Origin: Lumnitzera littorea
Lineage: Eukaryota > Streptophyta > Magnoliopsida > Myrtales > Combretaceae
DNA length: 64,000 nucleotides
Reading direction: 5' to 3'
Assembly (NCBI GenBank): GCA_024138015.1
Contig: JAMXBB010000004.1
Span: 81,627,613-81,691,612 of the forward strand
The translations under genes were made by a program, and so were the position numbers. Shown here piece after piece: positions 34,610 to 46,149 of the stretch. Numbering within the stretch: position 1 is the stretch's first letter; every line of letters begins with the position of its first letter. The notes under the pieces were generated by a model. That model was not told the origin of the DNA and did no database searches. It saw only the letters and a program-made list of their open reading frames with translations.

Positions 34610-36582
34610 TTCTTCAACCGAAATGAAATTTGATCTATTGCGAGGATCGAATTAGTAACCAGTCCCATCTTCTCAGATGGAATCTCCCGAGGGACCTTCA
34701 CCTCATTTAAAGTTCGGAACAAAGCCTCCCTGTGTAGTTCAAATGCAATTAGCAGACCCATCAGCGATATTTGTGCAGGAGTCTTACTGAGTTGATCCAT
34801 AATTTTATACTCACTTGACTTGAGCATTTTGGTAAAAGCTGATAGTCCCTCAATGCGTTTGGCCGCCGTCCTATCATTTGATTCTCCCGACATAACTTTC
34901 CTCCCCTGCTCTTCTCTTGGATGATAAATATTCCCTGATCGGGTAATGCCCCTTACCAGAGGACCGGGTTTCTCTTGATTTACCAGATGATAGTTAAATG
35001 GAGCGGCCTTGTAATTTTCTGGTGGCAACGGCACATGAAATGTGTACCTCTTCACTTCTGGAGCCCGGTTGCCAGTATAGAACTCAAAAACCTTAGGCTT
35101 CTTATCTGAATCGATGACATTAACAGAACAGTCATCAAAAATCATACCAATCATCGGCCCATGGTTAGGTAAGGGGTTGTTGTTAACATTAGGAACAGGG
35201 GCTTCTACAAATTCCAACTGCACCGTCTCTTCATCTATCAAGTCCTGAATCTTATTCCTCAATCTCCAGCATGCATCAGTCGAATGCCCCACTTGTCCGC
35301 AGTGGTATTCGCACTTTACTGTGGAGTCAAAGAATCTCGGTCGATATTGATCACTAGGAAGTTCATACCATATCAAATTATCCCTTCGCAACTTCTCGAA
35401 GACTTGACTCAAAGGAACCGGTATCTTGGTAAATTGCCTATAAGTCCTGTTAATTTGAAACTGATCTCTGTACTGTTGCTGAGCGGGAGGTGTATTCGCC
35501 CTAAAAGCGACCTGAGCATTTGGTCTGGCATTTGAATTTACCATACCAACAGTGGATTCTTTGGGCTTGCTGACGGCTGGTCTAGGACTAGATGATGATG
35601 CAGGTGGCCTTCTATCTGCTGTGTCTTACAGCTTATTGGAAGAGACGGCACTTCCAATCTTACACCCGGCTGCTACTACTTCAGCAAAACTAGATGAGGC
35701 CTGCTCGATAAGATGGGAAAAATAGGGCTTCTCCAAGGTGTTAATGAAAGCCGATGTGAGCTCTTTCTCAGTTACTGGAGTAGAGATTCTTGCAGCTAAG
35801 GACCTCCATCTTTGAGCGTATTCTTTGAATGATTCATTATTCTTCTTCCGTAGAGCAACCAAGTCCATCATAGTCGAGGCCACTTCCACATTGAATTTAT
35901 ATTGTTCATAGGATGCTCGAGCAAGTTTCTCCTATGTATTTATCTGATTCAAATCAAGCTAGGCATACCAAGTCAGGGCTGGTCCGGTTAGGCTATCTTG
36001 AAATGTCTGTACCATGAGTGGGTCATACTGAACGTATTTTCCCATCTTCTTGACATACAGCCTGGTGTGACGCTTGGGGCAACCCGTCCCGTTATACTTT
36101 TCGAATTCTGGTACCTTAAACTTCTCCGGGTATGATCCCATGTCATACGTGAAAAACTCTGTGATCCCAGCCTGTTCAAATCCATCACACCCTACAAATG
36201 CCTTCATCTTCTCAGTGATCTGTTGTGTCAATTTCTTTTCCAGTTCCTTCAAGCTGTTCGTACTTGGCCCATGGTTGACAGGTCTCGGGGCCGCATACGT
36301 GTCAAGTTCGAAAGTCGGGTTGTCTTTTGGATAAACTCCTTCTGATTCGAATGAGTCTTTTTTATATTCGTGTTTTACTTCAAGAGCTTGTGTATTCTTC
36401 CCATAACGGGTTTTGGAACCTTCCTCATTGTCCGGTGCTGTAGTACGTAGCAATGAAATGCTATCTGCTAGGAAACTCATCTGTTCTGCCATCTTCTCCA
36501 TAACCCTTTCTATGGAACGAAACCTCAACTCAGAGGGATCATTGATCTCGGGGTCTCCATCATTTCCTTGAGTAGTGGCCAT
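34562..36582 (-). pseudogene. Ogre gag
   Basis: Structural protein, starting at ATG 36582 (MATTQGNDGDPE). It has an N-terminal coiled-coil-like stretch (RVMEKMAEQMSFLADSISLL), then the retrotransposon capsid region (MGSYPEKFKVPEFEKYNGTG; ALTWYA; SFKEYAQRWRSLAARI). A short zinc-knuckle-like motif follows near 35280-35330 (CEYHCGQVGHSTDACW). The frame is constant from 36582 to 34561 but has stops near 35957 (CAG to TAG), 35936 (TGG to TAG) and 35626. The C-terminal frame runs into protease with a one-base shift. Confidence 0.88.
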
Positions 36583-36759
36583 CCCGGTCTGAGAACAGGT
36601 TCTAATCGGACTTCTATGAAAGACTTGATGTTTGGGAGCTATCTTGAAATTTTACTCTGATTTTATTGAACAACTCAACAAAGGGTTAGTATATATTATA
36701 TTTTGTTAAAAAAGGTTGTTAATCGTACAAACACAAAATGTATGTCACACGAGTGCAAT

Positions 36760-36782
36760 GGGGGGGGGGGGGGGGGGGGGGG
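36760..36782. repeat. Homopolymer run of 23 G
   Basis: 23 consecutive G on the plus strand, hence C on the Ogre sense strand, in the spacer between ORF1 and gag. The two assembly gaps of this window also abut G runs. Confidence 0.95.
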
Positions 36783-36968
36783 AACCTTTGATGTGGCAAA
36801 ACCTAACTAACTTTTATTAATTCTTGCAATTGTGAAGCTTTACACCTCTTATTCTGTTCATAAAAATGAATTCTAATGAAAACATAAAAAACTTAAAATC
36901 TAAAACTTAATCTCTTAATGACTAGTAAGCTTATCTTGCGTCCTCCTCTTCTTTCGGATCATGGGAAC

Positions 36969-38324
36969 TCACTCTTCTTTCCCTTTGGTCTTCTTCAGTT
37001 GTGCTTCCAATGCCTTTATCTTCTGATGGTACTCCTTGCAATGGCTTTCCAACTCCTGCTCTCTCTTACTCATCCTCTCTGGTTTAGCTTAAACTTCACT
37101 CTTCTCTTCGTTGTCTTCTATATCTTTCATCCCTTTTAGCTGGTGATAAAGAAATCCTTTGGTTGTCTGACTTATGGCTGTTATCCTTCTGGTGGTAGGG
37201 GTAGTCTTTCTCGTATGCCAAAGAACTCGGATGCTTTGAAGCTTAGTTATTTTATCGACCATCGTCATACTAGGGTTAAGGAAGTCCAGCGAGGCAGCTT
37301 TTAATGATGGTCTAGGGATCATGTCCTCAATGAGTCCATTGGCTGGAACGTATGCGGTGCAGAGGTTGAAGCCGATCAGAGGAACTGCTTTAAAGTCTCT
37401 ACATCCTCTTATCATTTCCCTGCTTGCAAACCATCTGGGTGTCAACAACAATTCTTCCACTTTCATACTCTGAAAGTACTAGACCCAGTAGCGGCTAGCT
37501 ATATTTTTTGGCAACTCGATTCTTTCTCCAAAAGATTTGATGAGATCATATTGCTGAGTAAACTCGGCTCGATTAAAATCAAGCTGGTAACTTCTCATGT
37601 GGCTAACGAACCAGACCACCAGTAAGACCATGTTAGTTTTCAGATCTCCTTGTTTCTTTTTCTTGAGATGGTTTAGTGACCGGATCTGCTCGGCCAGAAG
37701 AGCCAGGACATATGATTTCCCTTCAAGGAATTGGGCTACTAGTTCTGCAATTCTGAAATGGACTCGACGTCTTTCATCAGGGAACAGGATGGTATTGAAG
37801 ATTACCAGTATAAAAGCGTTGACCTGATATTAGTGCCACACTTCTAAATTTGCACAGAAAATCTCGTGTTTTTCTTTATGTTTCACTTCAGTAGAAAACC
37901 AGTCCATGACATCCTCTAACCGAATGGTCTTTCCTTGATTTAGAACTCGGTTTATTTCGGTTTTTCTGATTCCCAGCAACTTGCTGAAGATCTTTGGTGC
38001 TGCAACTTCCAAGTCTGGGACATAAATATCATCTGTGATTGCAGGAGCCCACAGCAATTGGGAGTATTCTTCTACAGTTGGGCTTAGCTGATGTAGGCCC
38101 ATACGGAAATTGGTGTATTCGGGCTCCCAAAGGTGGACTAAGGCCGGGACTAGAGTGATGTTCACAGGGATCTTCTATAGAGAGAGGATGGACCCAATCT
38201 TATTCTTAATAAACTCCTGTTTATCTGGGCTGAAGAGTCGAAACCATGTTTGAAGTAGCTTCTGTGGCCAATGCGGTAGGTGGACATGAATGTCTTCAAA
38301 AGGCCCTTCACTTGGTCCAGCCAT
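36969..38324 (-). pseudogene. Ogre ORF1 (extra ORF upstream of gag)
   Basis: A separate protein upstream of gag is a hallmark of Ogre. It starts at ATG 38324 (MAGPSEGPFED). The conserved block is ALVHLWEPEYTNFRMG..QLSPTVEEYSQLL, a plant mobile-domain-like fold annotated as an unknown-function domain in many plant genomes. Next comes a helical region (PLIGFNLCTAYVPANGLIEDM) and a C-terminal coiled coil with KREQELESHCKEYHQKIKALE. It ends at TGA 36969-36971. Interruptions: a TAG near 38172, a frameshift or stops between 37830 and 37466, and TAA at 37089. Its role in the element is not known. Confidence 0.82.
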
Positions 38325-38918
38325 GACTAATCAAATTAAAATTACAATTACAATGTATTCTAAACTTTACATAAAAATAATATTACAAATTATTTACAAG
38401 GGAAGATCACAATTACAATCACAACTTCACAACTGCTTTTATCAATGCAGGTTTGCCACATCATAGGTTATTGTGATTTTTTGAAAAAGTTTTCATGTAA
38501 CGTAAAGGGTGGGTTCTAAAGGTCCTCAAGTTCTGCAATCACTACGTTTTTCAAAGCAAAGATTCCGTGGTCGCATTTGAACTTGAGTGGGGTAGCCTGA
38601 TCGGCCTCGGAAGGTGGTTACCCCATAACATCCGAAGCTTACACAATAGCCCCTCTCCTAGGGTCTTAAGACGGCCTGGTTCTGACTGTGTCTAACATGC
38701 ATTTATGATGCAAAAAAATAAAGTAAAAGTAAAACCCCCTAAAATTCCCCCTTAAATAAACTGCTATAACAAAAAAATGTTAGTAAAAAAAAAATAAATA
38801 AAATAAACAAATACATCAAACAACATACCTAAGTTCTTTTTTTTTTATTTTTTATTATTTCATTTTTTTTTAAATAATCCTATTTTCAGCAACTTCTAAT
38901 GGCTAGCCCTCTAGCGGT
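38325..38918 (-). other. Ogre 5' leader
   Basis: Untranslated stretch between the primer-binding site and ORF1. It has A- and T-rich runs near 38760-38880 and no frame of note. Confidence 0.7.
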
Positions 38919-38937
38919 CCCCAGTGGAGTCGCCAAA
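38919..38937 (-). other. Primer-binding site, tRNA-Arg type
   Basis: In sense orientation, TTGGCGACTCCACTGGGGAC lies just inside the 5' LTR. This matches the tRNA-Arg-derived sites I recall for Ogre elements. The primer identity is from memory. Confidence 0.75.
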
Positions 38938-38938
38938 C

Positions 38939-41233
38939 TGTCGAGTCTGATTTTTTAGTTTTCTATTTATAATTGACTTCTCATTTCTTGATTAATACTA
39001 AACCCTAACCCATTTAATATTAATCCTCGACTAAAGAAATTGAGAAATTCCGGTTTTTTATTAAAAATAATTTTTGGAGTCGCCACCCGACCGAAGTCGG
39101 GAAAAGAAAAAGAAACCGTAACCAATTGGGTGGATTGATTACGATTTGACTACCGGTCTTTGATTTCAAATTTAATAAAGAACCAGAGGGTTTCAAATTT
39201 GGGGACTAACCTATTAAACCCTTAACGGGTACCACTATTTATTTGCCGAAATTAGGATTATTTTTCTAATTATAATATTTTTAAAAAATAAATAAATAAA
39301 AATCAAAAGAAAAAAAAAAGAACTTAGGTTTCTACAGATTTTATCGTCGCCCCGAAGGTGCCTACGTACCCGCTAGCCGGGATCAGACGATCGTAGTTCT
39401 TTCCAAAAAAAAACTTTAGTGGGTTGGTTCTTTTTATTTTTAAAAACCGTCTAAGTTTACGTTTTAATTTATTCGATTTATTTAAAAAAACTAAGGGGTC
39501 CTAACACTTAAGTGCTGTTATTTTATAAAAAAAAAAACGTTCTAACCATCCTATTTTTTAAAAGGGCCTTTTATCAATTTTTATTTAAGGAAAAACAATT
39601 TTCTACGAGATAAGTCCTTAAGTAAAGCCAAATCTAAAAATATAACTAATTCTATCAACCATTAAACTAATATATATAACTATCTACCAAAATAAAATAA
39701 TTTCATATAATACACTTTATATAAGAACTAATAATAAAACTCCTAAAGTCATATATATACATATATACATATTATATATCACATGAACTAATAAAACTGA
39801 TCTTAACAACCTCGTATCCTTGCTATTAACAACATCAGGCAATAAACTTGATATAAAAACTAATACTAGAGTTTCCTAAACCAAGGTATTCATATATACA
39901 AAATATATTTACTGTTAACGAACCAATAACATGATAATAATATAACAATAATCAAACCAGAGCAAAAACTAACCATCGACGGAACTCACCTGATCACGCA
40001 CGTTTGTAAAGCGACGATGGGAGTACTCGTGCACGGTTAAGTCTATTGGGATGCGGCAGTGGATTGAGTTCGTCGGGGAGAAGGAGTGTGCAGCTGATCG
40101 TCAGTAGACGTGGACTTTGGCTTCGGAAATTTGGATGTTGGATTTTATTTGACTTTGGCCTTTGGGTGTTCGTCGGATTTAATCTGGCTTTGTTGGATTT
40201 GGTGGATGGAATCGGGATGTCTCTTCAATTCAACGTTCCAGGCGATCAATGTGGTGCATCGTGTCGTCGGGGTATGGCTTGGATTGAGAGTGTGGAACGT
40301 CGCTCGGATTACGTTGTATATGGGTCACAGATTGGATTCGTCTGGCCAATGTTCAGCAGCGTTTGTGGATTACAGTTCGGTCAGGGGCGTGTCGTTTGTC
40401 GGATTAGTGACGATGAGGCTGCTGTTCGTTGCTACGTAACCGATCGGCGTGGACGGAAACTGCTCAGGCATGTTGTTTGTTGGATCAGTGACGACGGTGT
40501 AGAGTTTAGCCAAGAACTGTCTAACGGCAAGGATAGAGGACTGTCAGGCGTTGGAGAGCTGCGGTCAATCGTGAACAGTGAATGAGTATCTCTTGCAGTG
40601 CGAAAGGTTGAACTATTTCGGTATGGACTGCTGCAGAGTTTCCGGATTGCGGCACGACTCCTGGTTGGATGAAGCAGATTTTTTTTTAAAGCTGATCCCC
40701 CTTCCTTTTCGATGTGGTTCTCCTTTTATAAAGCCCAAATTAAATTGTAATGTATCTGATTAAACTAGATTCAAATATCATTCAAATTTGATTTAGCTAA
40801 ACCCATATAATTTAATTAGATGTGATTCTTTTGCAAGGATAGAAAAATAAAGACATTGGTGCTTGTAGAGACTCGAACCCGTAACCTCCAACTAAATCTA
40901 CCCAAGCGCTCCGCTACTTATCCGTTAAGCCGTTGACCTGTTTCTTAACATTCATTACAATGAAATTATATTTAAACTATCTAAATCCCTAAACTAAAAA
41001 TTTTTAACTAAACTAAAATTAAAACTAATATTAAACTAATTATTCCTAATATAAATTACTGCGAAATTTTTATAATTTTTCCTTTTATTATTATTATTTA
41101 TCTTTTTTTTTTGGTATTTTCATTATTTGTTAATTTTAATTTTAATTTTTTTTATTTTTTATTTTTTGAATTAGGACCCTTTTTGTAAAAATAAAAATTA
41201 AGACTATGGAAGGGCAAAAATTAGGTGTCTACA
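38939..41233 (-). repeat. 5' LTR of Ogre
   Basis: 2295 bp with intact ends, TGTCGAGTCTG...GGTGTCTACA on the plus strand. It lacks 69 bp found in the 3' LTR, with the break at 'ggttgga|tgaagcag', leaving a GGA microhomology. A 179-codon plus-strand ORF at 40046-40585 is antisense to the element, shares no domain and is broken in the other LTR. Confidence 0.95.
40864..40939 (-). other. tRNA-like Pol III box pair inside the Ogre 5' LTR
   Basis: Sense-strand A box TAGCGGAGCG and B box GGTTCGAGTCT, with 37 nt between their starts. This is the partner of the block at 28160-28235. Confidence 0.45.
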
Positions 41234-41238
41234 CAAGA

Positions 41239-41381
41239 CAACCTACAAACAACAAGAACCATGTGGTACGTCGAGTGAAGAGAACGAGTACTTCAACGAC
41301 TAGAACATATTGGATGGAGGTACAAGCTCGGCCACAGGTTCCACTCTCGATCACATATTAGCGATGCAAGGTGACACTTAG
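41239..41381 (+). pseudogene. hAT-1 transposase pseudogene, C-terminal end
   Basis: After removal of the Ogre and one copy of its 5-bp duplication, the transposase frame at 26165 (..KNWYK) continues here with only one TAG (41301-41303) before a natural-looking TAG at 41379-41381. The tail is acidic and polar (EENEYFND; SATGSTLDHILA). This is the region after the hAT dimerisation domain. Confidence 0.72.
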
Positions 41382-42386
41382 TAAGTACTAACCATTCTTC
41401 TCTTTTTTTTCTTTTTGGTCATTCAAAAATGTTTTGTCACCTAGTAAAGTTCCTTTCGCACTTATAAAAAAAATAAATAAAAACTAAACGGTATGGTTTT
41501 TCAAAAAGTAGTGATTCAATCTTAAGCTTTCCAATATGCCATAGATGAAAATTATTTTCCTTCAAAAAAATATAAATAGATAATTACGTACACTTAGCCT
41601 TTTTTTAACCTAATTTAAAATTTGCTAACATATTAATGGTTTTCTAAAAAACTATAGTAAACTATGGCCGTTTGATTTCGACTAGTGAATACATAGGTAC
41701 TTTCGAGGAGACCTTAAAATCAACAAAAAAACTTTTTCCCCTACTACCTCTAATTTCTCCAAGAGTGAGCTATTAAAAGGCTTTTCTGTACCATAATGGA
41801 TGGCATTGTAATTTCCATTTTTGCTTGGAAACTGTACTCTAATTGGGGAAATAATATTTTATAATGTATCATCATAAATTACAATTAATAGGTACATTAT
41901 AATTTATTTCCTTCCATATTGATAATGTATTTTGAGATTCGAATAAGAAATCTTCATTCTTTGCAACTTTTCTCACTTTGCTTAACATTACTCAATATTT
42001 TAATATTAAAGTAACATTACGCTCATGTGGTTCAAATCAATTATTTTAGAATGGAATAAAATATAAACCGATAATAATGGTGAATTGTTCACGCATCACT
42101 ACATGTAATGTATGCATAAAGTGTTATAATAATTTGAAAAAAAAAAATAGAAATATGAGAGAAGGTGGAAAATTATTTACATTAATTTACGGGCGAAAAA
42201 AAAAACTAAAAGAATTATAAAAACTAAGCAAACAGTTTATGGGTTTGCAAATTAGCCCTTAAATTGCCAGTTAGGCCAAACTGGCGTGGGCTCATTACCT
42301 TAAATGCCAGGCTTGGTTCAGTCTTATGTCGGCTTGTGAACCAGCGATTTAAGGTTGGTTTTGATTCGACCTGTTGTGTAAGTTTA
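41382..42386 (+). other. 3' non-coding region and right end of hAT-1
   Basis: AT-rich untranslated sequence. The subterminal region (about 42240-42386) is GC-richer and carries short inverted motifs (gccaggcttggttcag; gaaccagcgatttaagg). It ends in the inverted terminal repeat at 42386. Confidence 0.65.
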
Positions 42387-42394
42387 AATGTATC

Positions 42395-44389
42395 CCACCT
42401 ATGAGTAGTTAGGTATATTACTTATGCCCATACATCAAATGAAAGGAGGAAGCAATTAAATTACAAAAGTAAAAATTGTGTCTTCGTTGGCTATAGTGAC
42501 ACAACAAAGGATTATAAATTATATAACCTAGATATAAAGGAAGTGATCTTAAGTAGAGATGTTCAATTTCCTGAAGATGAAGGATGGAAGTGGAATCAAA
42601 ATAATAATACAACTATCAACATTATCATTAATGATGTATCTATAGATGAGGTGCATTTTAAGTCTCATCTTTCTTCTAGCAATCCAACATTGCTAGATGA
42701 GACCTCTTCTATAGCAATAGACGTAAGGCCATTGAGGTGTCCTCAATAGACTGGTGTCTTACTAGCACCATTGGGAGATTCTGTAGTGACTAGAGATGAT
42801 GATGAGGAGGAAGAGGTGGATTTGATTGATGAATCCCCAGTGAATTTTTGTTTATTTATAGATTGAGATCCAATTTCATATGAAGATGCAACAATAGATG
42901 AAAGATGGATCCAAGCCAATAATGAGGAGATTTGCTCAATTAAGAAAAATGAGAAATAGGAGCTAATTTCTCTACCAATTGGAAGGAAGCTGATCGGAGT
43001 TAAGTAGGTGTAAAAGATAAGGTATAAACTAGATGATTAGGTAAACCATCACAAAGCAAGATTGGTTGTTAAAGACTATAAGCAAAAACAAGGAATCCAT
43101 TATTTTGAGGTATTTGCCCTAGTTTCAAGAATGGATACCATATGTATGATTTTATCTCTTGCAGCACATAACAAGTGGAAACTTTATTAGATGGATGTGA
43201 AATCAACATTTCTAAATGGTGTACTACAATAAGAAGTTCACATCAAGCAACTACCTAGCTTTGTGAAGAAAGAACATGAGAGTAGAATCACTTAAAGAAA
43301 GCCTTATATGGAATAAAATGAGCACCTCGTGCTTGGTACCCATGCATTAATATGTATTTACTGCAAGATAGTTTTCAAAAGTGTTCTCAAGAGTCTACAT
43401 TATATGTTAAGTCAAAGGTCAATGGTGAATTTTAATCTTGTGCCTACGCGTTGATGATTTGATCTTTACTGGAAGTTGTGAGTCATTATTTATTGAATTT
43501 AAGGAGGCCATGACTCAATGGTTTGAGATGATCAACATGGAATTAATGTCATATTTTCTTGGAATTGAAGTACCACAAACAAATGACGACATATTTGTTT
43601 CACAAAAGAAATACATTACTAATATATTAAAGAAATTTAAGATAGATTTAGCTACACTAATTCGAACTTCAGTTACAGAACCTATGGAAATGAAGAAAGA
43701 AGGTAGCAGAGAATTGGTAAACCTAACTTACTTTAAAGGAATAATGGGTAGTCTACGTTATTTGACATCTACTAAACCTAATATTGTTTATGGAGTAGGG
43801 ATTATTAGTTTTTTCATGGATAAACCATACCAGTTATACTTGCAAGTAGCTAAAGGATTCTATGTTATCTTAGTGGTACATATAATCATGGAATTTTCTA
43901 CACTTATTCTCATTATTGCAACTTAATATTATATAAGACAATAATTGGGTAAGTGACATTGAGATACGCAAAAGTGCACCTAGATATGTGTTTTACTTAG
44001 GAAATTGAGTTGTTTCGTAATCTTCTAAAAAGTAATAAGTGGTGAATCTATCAACAGCAAAAGCATAGTACACTGCAGCACCATTAGCATCATGTCTAGC
44101 AATTTAGCTATATAGTATATTGGAAGATTTAAAGTATGGTTAGATAGGTCCAACAATTATCCAATGTAACAATAAATCTATTATGGCATTGGATAAAAAT
44201 CCAATTTCCTAAGTAAATTGAAATTATCAAGCATGGGAAAATTGAACTCCGATTTCGTAAATTTGAAGAACAAGTTACGTATATCATGATGAAGCCATTG
44301 AAGGTTAACTTTTTCGAAAAATTCAAGACAATATTCAAAATCACCAGTTTTGAATGCAAATTTAAGTGAAAGATTCAAGTTTGAGGGAG
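42395..44389 (+). pseudogene. Ty1/copia segment 3 (integrase end, RT, RNase H)
   Basis: It resumes the copia frame interrupted at 21637: the integrase C-terminal block (YITYAHTSNERRKQLNYKS; CVFVGYSDTTKDYKLYN, about 42410-42530), an acidic linker, RT (about 42900-43900; ARLVVKDYKQKQGIHYFEVFALV) and copia RNase H (about 43960-44370). The catalytic YVDD reads RVDD (CLRVDDLIFTG, about 43445). Stops and frameshifts are frequent. It ends with a purine-rich tract (aagtttgagggagt) before the LTR at 44390. Confidence 0.83.
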
Positions 44390-44700
44390 TGTATTGAAAA
44401 TAACAAAAATTCAAACTTAGCAAAGCAAATATGGTTTATTGTATTCTCTTCTTATATTTCTTTTAAGAGTATTGTTTAGAATCAGTAAAATCCATTTTCA
44501 ACACTTTCTTTATCTTGCAAAGGTCATCAACAATGAGTACTTCCTTTGTCTTCGAAGGTCATTAGACAATATGGGTAGTAGCTTAGTCAACAGTTTAATA
44601 AGTGACTCTTTGTTGGGTGGGTGGCTCACTAAGAGCTTTAATAAAACTTTAAGTTATTAGCTTACTTAGTATCTCACTCCATAGACCCACTAAGGGTGAA
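44390..44700 (+). repeat. Start of copia 3' LTR
   Basis: TGTATTGAAAATAAC follows the purine tract, a typical copia junction. No second LTR is recognisable, so the LTR end, given here as 44700, is a guess. Confidence 0.45.
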
Positions 44701-45636
44701 AACATCATACTTTAAGCTAATGAGTCTACAAACTGAGTGAATTCAAGGATTCAAATAGTCAATGCAATCTATATGACATAAAAACCAAGCATTATTAACA
44801 CATTCAAGCTTCTAAAAATATGACCTTTAGATCCTTTTGTGTTATGTCATAAATACAATTGACAAGTCATTAAATAATCATTTAGCAAAACCTAAGCAAA
44901 ATATTCAGTAAAATTGAATAGTGACATAGCATTCAAACTAAGCACTTATTTATGCACTCAACTCATGTTGATTATATATTCATAAAACTATTCTAGTATC
45001 AACAAAGTCATGTCCTCAGTAAAAGGTATGCCTATAATATTCACAATATCAACTAATTATATATTTTTTTTTATTAAAAATGATCTATGTGAGAAAAGTG
45101 TTATTTAAGAAGAAACATTATGATAAGATTTAAGATGACAAATGAAATTTAAAAGCACCTTAAAAAAGGAAAGAAGTTTGTAAATGAGCATAATATAAAG
45201 AAGAATTATAATAACTTTACTACAATGATAACTATACTATTATGTATGTATATATCTTTTATTTCTATTAGTGACATGTGATACCCCAATTAATCTTAAT
45301 GTTCTAAATGTATAAGTGGAATATTATTATTATTGTTATTGTTATTATTATTAATTAAGTAAATTGTAGAAAATAATAATAGAAATAAAATTTTCAAAAT
45401 CAACATTACCTAAGGCATAAGCAAGGTTGTAGTGATTGGAGCCTCGTTAGTGGTGCTTGCTGCAAAGGATTAGCACTACTTAAGGTCTTCATCAAAAGTC
45501 CTCAACTAATTTGATTTAACAACTATCACAAGTACTTCAACTTAAGCTTCTATATTCATGTTCAAGAACCCGATCTTTGGTATTGATTTAAATTGAAACC
45601 AAAACTTGATACTTTAGCGATCGCGTGACAGTTTTT
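44701..45636. other. AT-rich stretch without recognised gene
   Basis: No long frame. Contains an ATT-type microsatellite near 45325-45355. It may include the rest of the copia LTR. Confidence 0.6.
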
Positions 45637-45912
45637 TGATGCAGTGTGTATGGAACATAAAAAAACTTAAAAGCTCTTTATTTTTGTGATAAATTGTTAA
45701 AAAAAAAAACAAAAGAAAGATAAAAGAATATATATATATATATACATATATACACATATATATAAGGTTATTAAAAGAAATCTTGAAAAATTAAAGCATA
45801 AATAATAAAAAGGCCCATTTCATCCATAATCAAGAAATCGATTTATTTATAGCCCATTTTATTATCTTATCTATCTTGCCATTCCACATAATCTAAATTA
45901 AGCCTATCTATG
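45637..45912 (-). repeat. 3' LTR of gypsy-3 (internally deleted)
   Basis: 276 bp, against 427 bp in the partner. The missing part falls after 'aataataaaaaggcc'. It carries a TA/CA microsatellite at about 45730-45763. Confidence 0.75.
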
Positions 45913-46149
45913 TTAGTTTTCCTCATGTGAGAAAAACTTGTCCTCGAGTTTAAAATGGAATTTATATAAAGTGGTTCATTAGAAGGTTAGAAATGGTAGA
46001 TATTTGCCACATTAAATGTCTTGGATATTTCCATGTTGTCATTGTCATTAATCTTTTGGATTATTTGCTATGAACCATACTTCTTAGGTTGCAACTTGCT
46101 ATAAACAATAGTTGGGAATCTCTCCTTTTGTAGGAACATCGTGCTTTAG

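Larger units (their letters stand above)
26166..41233 (-). mobile_element. Tat/Ogre-type Ty3/gypsy retrotransposon, near complete
   Basis: A 15,068-bp element on the minus strand, flanked by the 5-bp target-site duplications taaga (26161-26165) and caaga (41234-41238). In sense order it has: 5' LTR (38939-41233), a primer site of the tRNA-Arg type, ORF1, gag, protease, an intron, RT, RNase H, a second (archaeal-type) RNase H, integrase, a 3' tandem array, a polypurine tract and 3' LTR (26166-28523). ORF1 before gag, the second RNase H and the intron before RT are hallmarks of the Tat/Ogre lineage. It inserted in the last exon of hAT-1. Stops and two frameshifts make it non-autonomous now. Confidence 0.95.
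21638..42386 (+). mobile_element. hAT-1 (Ac-like hAT transposon), carrying a nested Ogre
   Basis: The left terminus is TAGACTTGTATAAGGGCC and the right terminus, read inward, is TAAACTTACACAACAGGTC. These form an imperfect inverted repeat. The 8-bp flanks are gatgtatt (21630-21637) and aatgtatc (42387-42394), a 6/8 match. Removing the element restores the copia integrase frame across DVSHL.V. Without the Ogre and one 5-bp duplication, hAT-1 is about 5.7 kb, including 381 unknown bases. The transposase lies at 24017-26165 and 41239-41381. The termini and transposase resemble those of hAT-2 at 59518. Confidence 0.85.

Noticed and set aside
40046..40585. 179-codon plus-strand ORF, with a 112-codon partial copy at 27273-27611
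   Set aside because: It lies wholly in the Ogre LTR, antisense to the element, in its GC-richer part. The two LTR copies differ in length because of stops, and no domain is visible.
45725..45770. Possible boundary or target duplication at the TA/CA run of gypsy-3
   Set aside because: It is only a microsatellite inside the LTR. The 5-bp sequences flanking gypsy-3 do not match convincingly.
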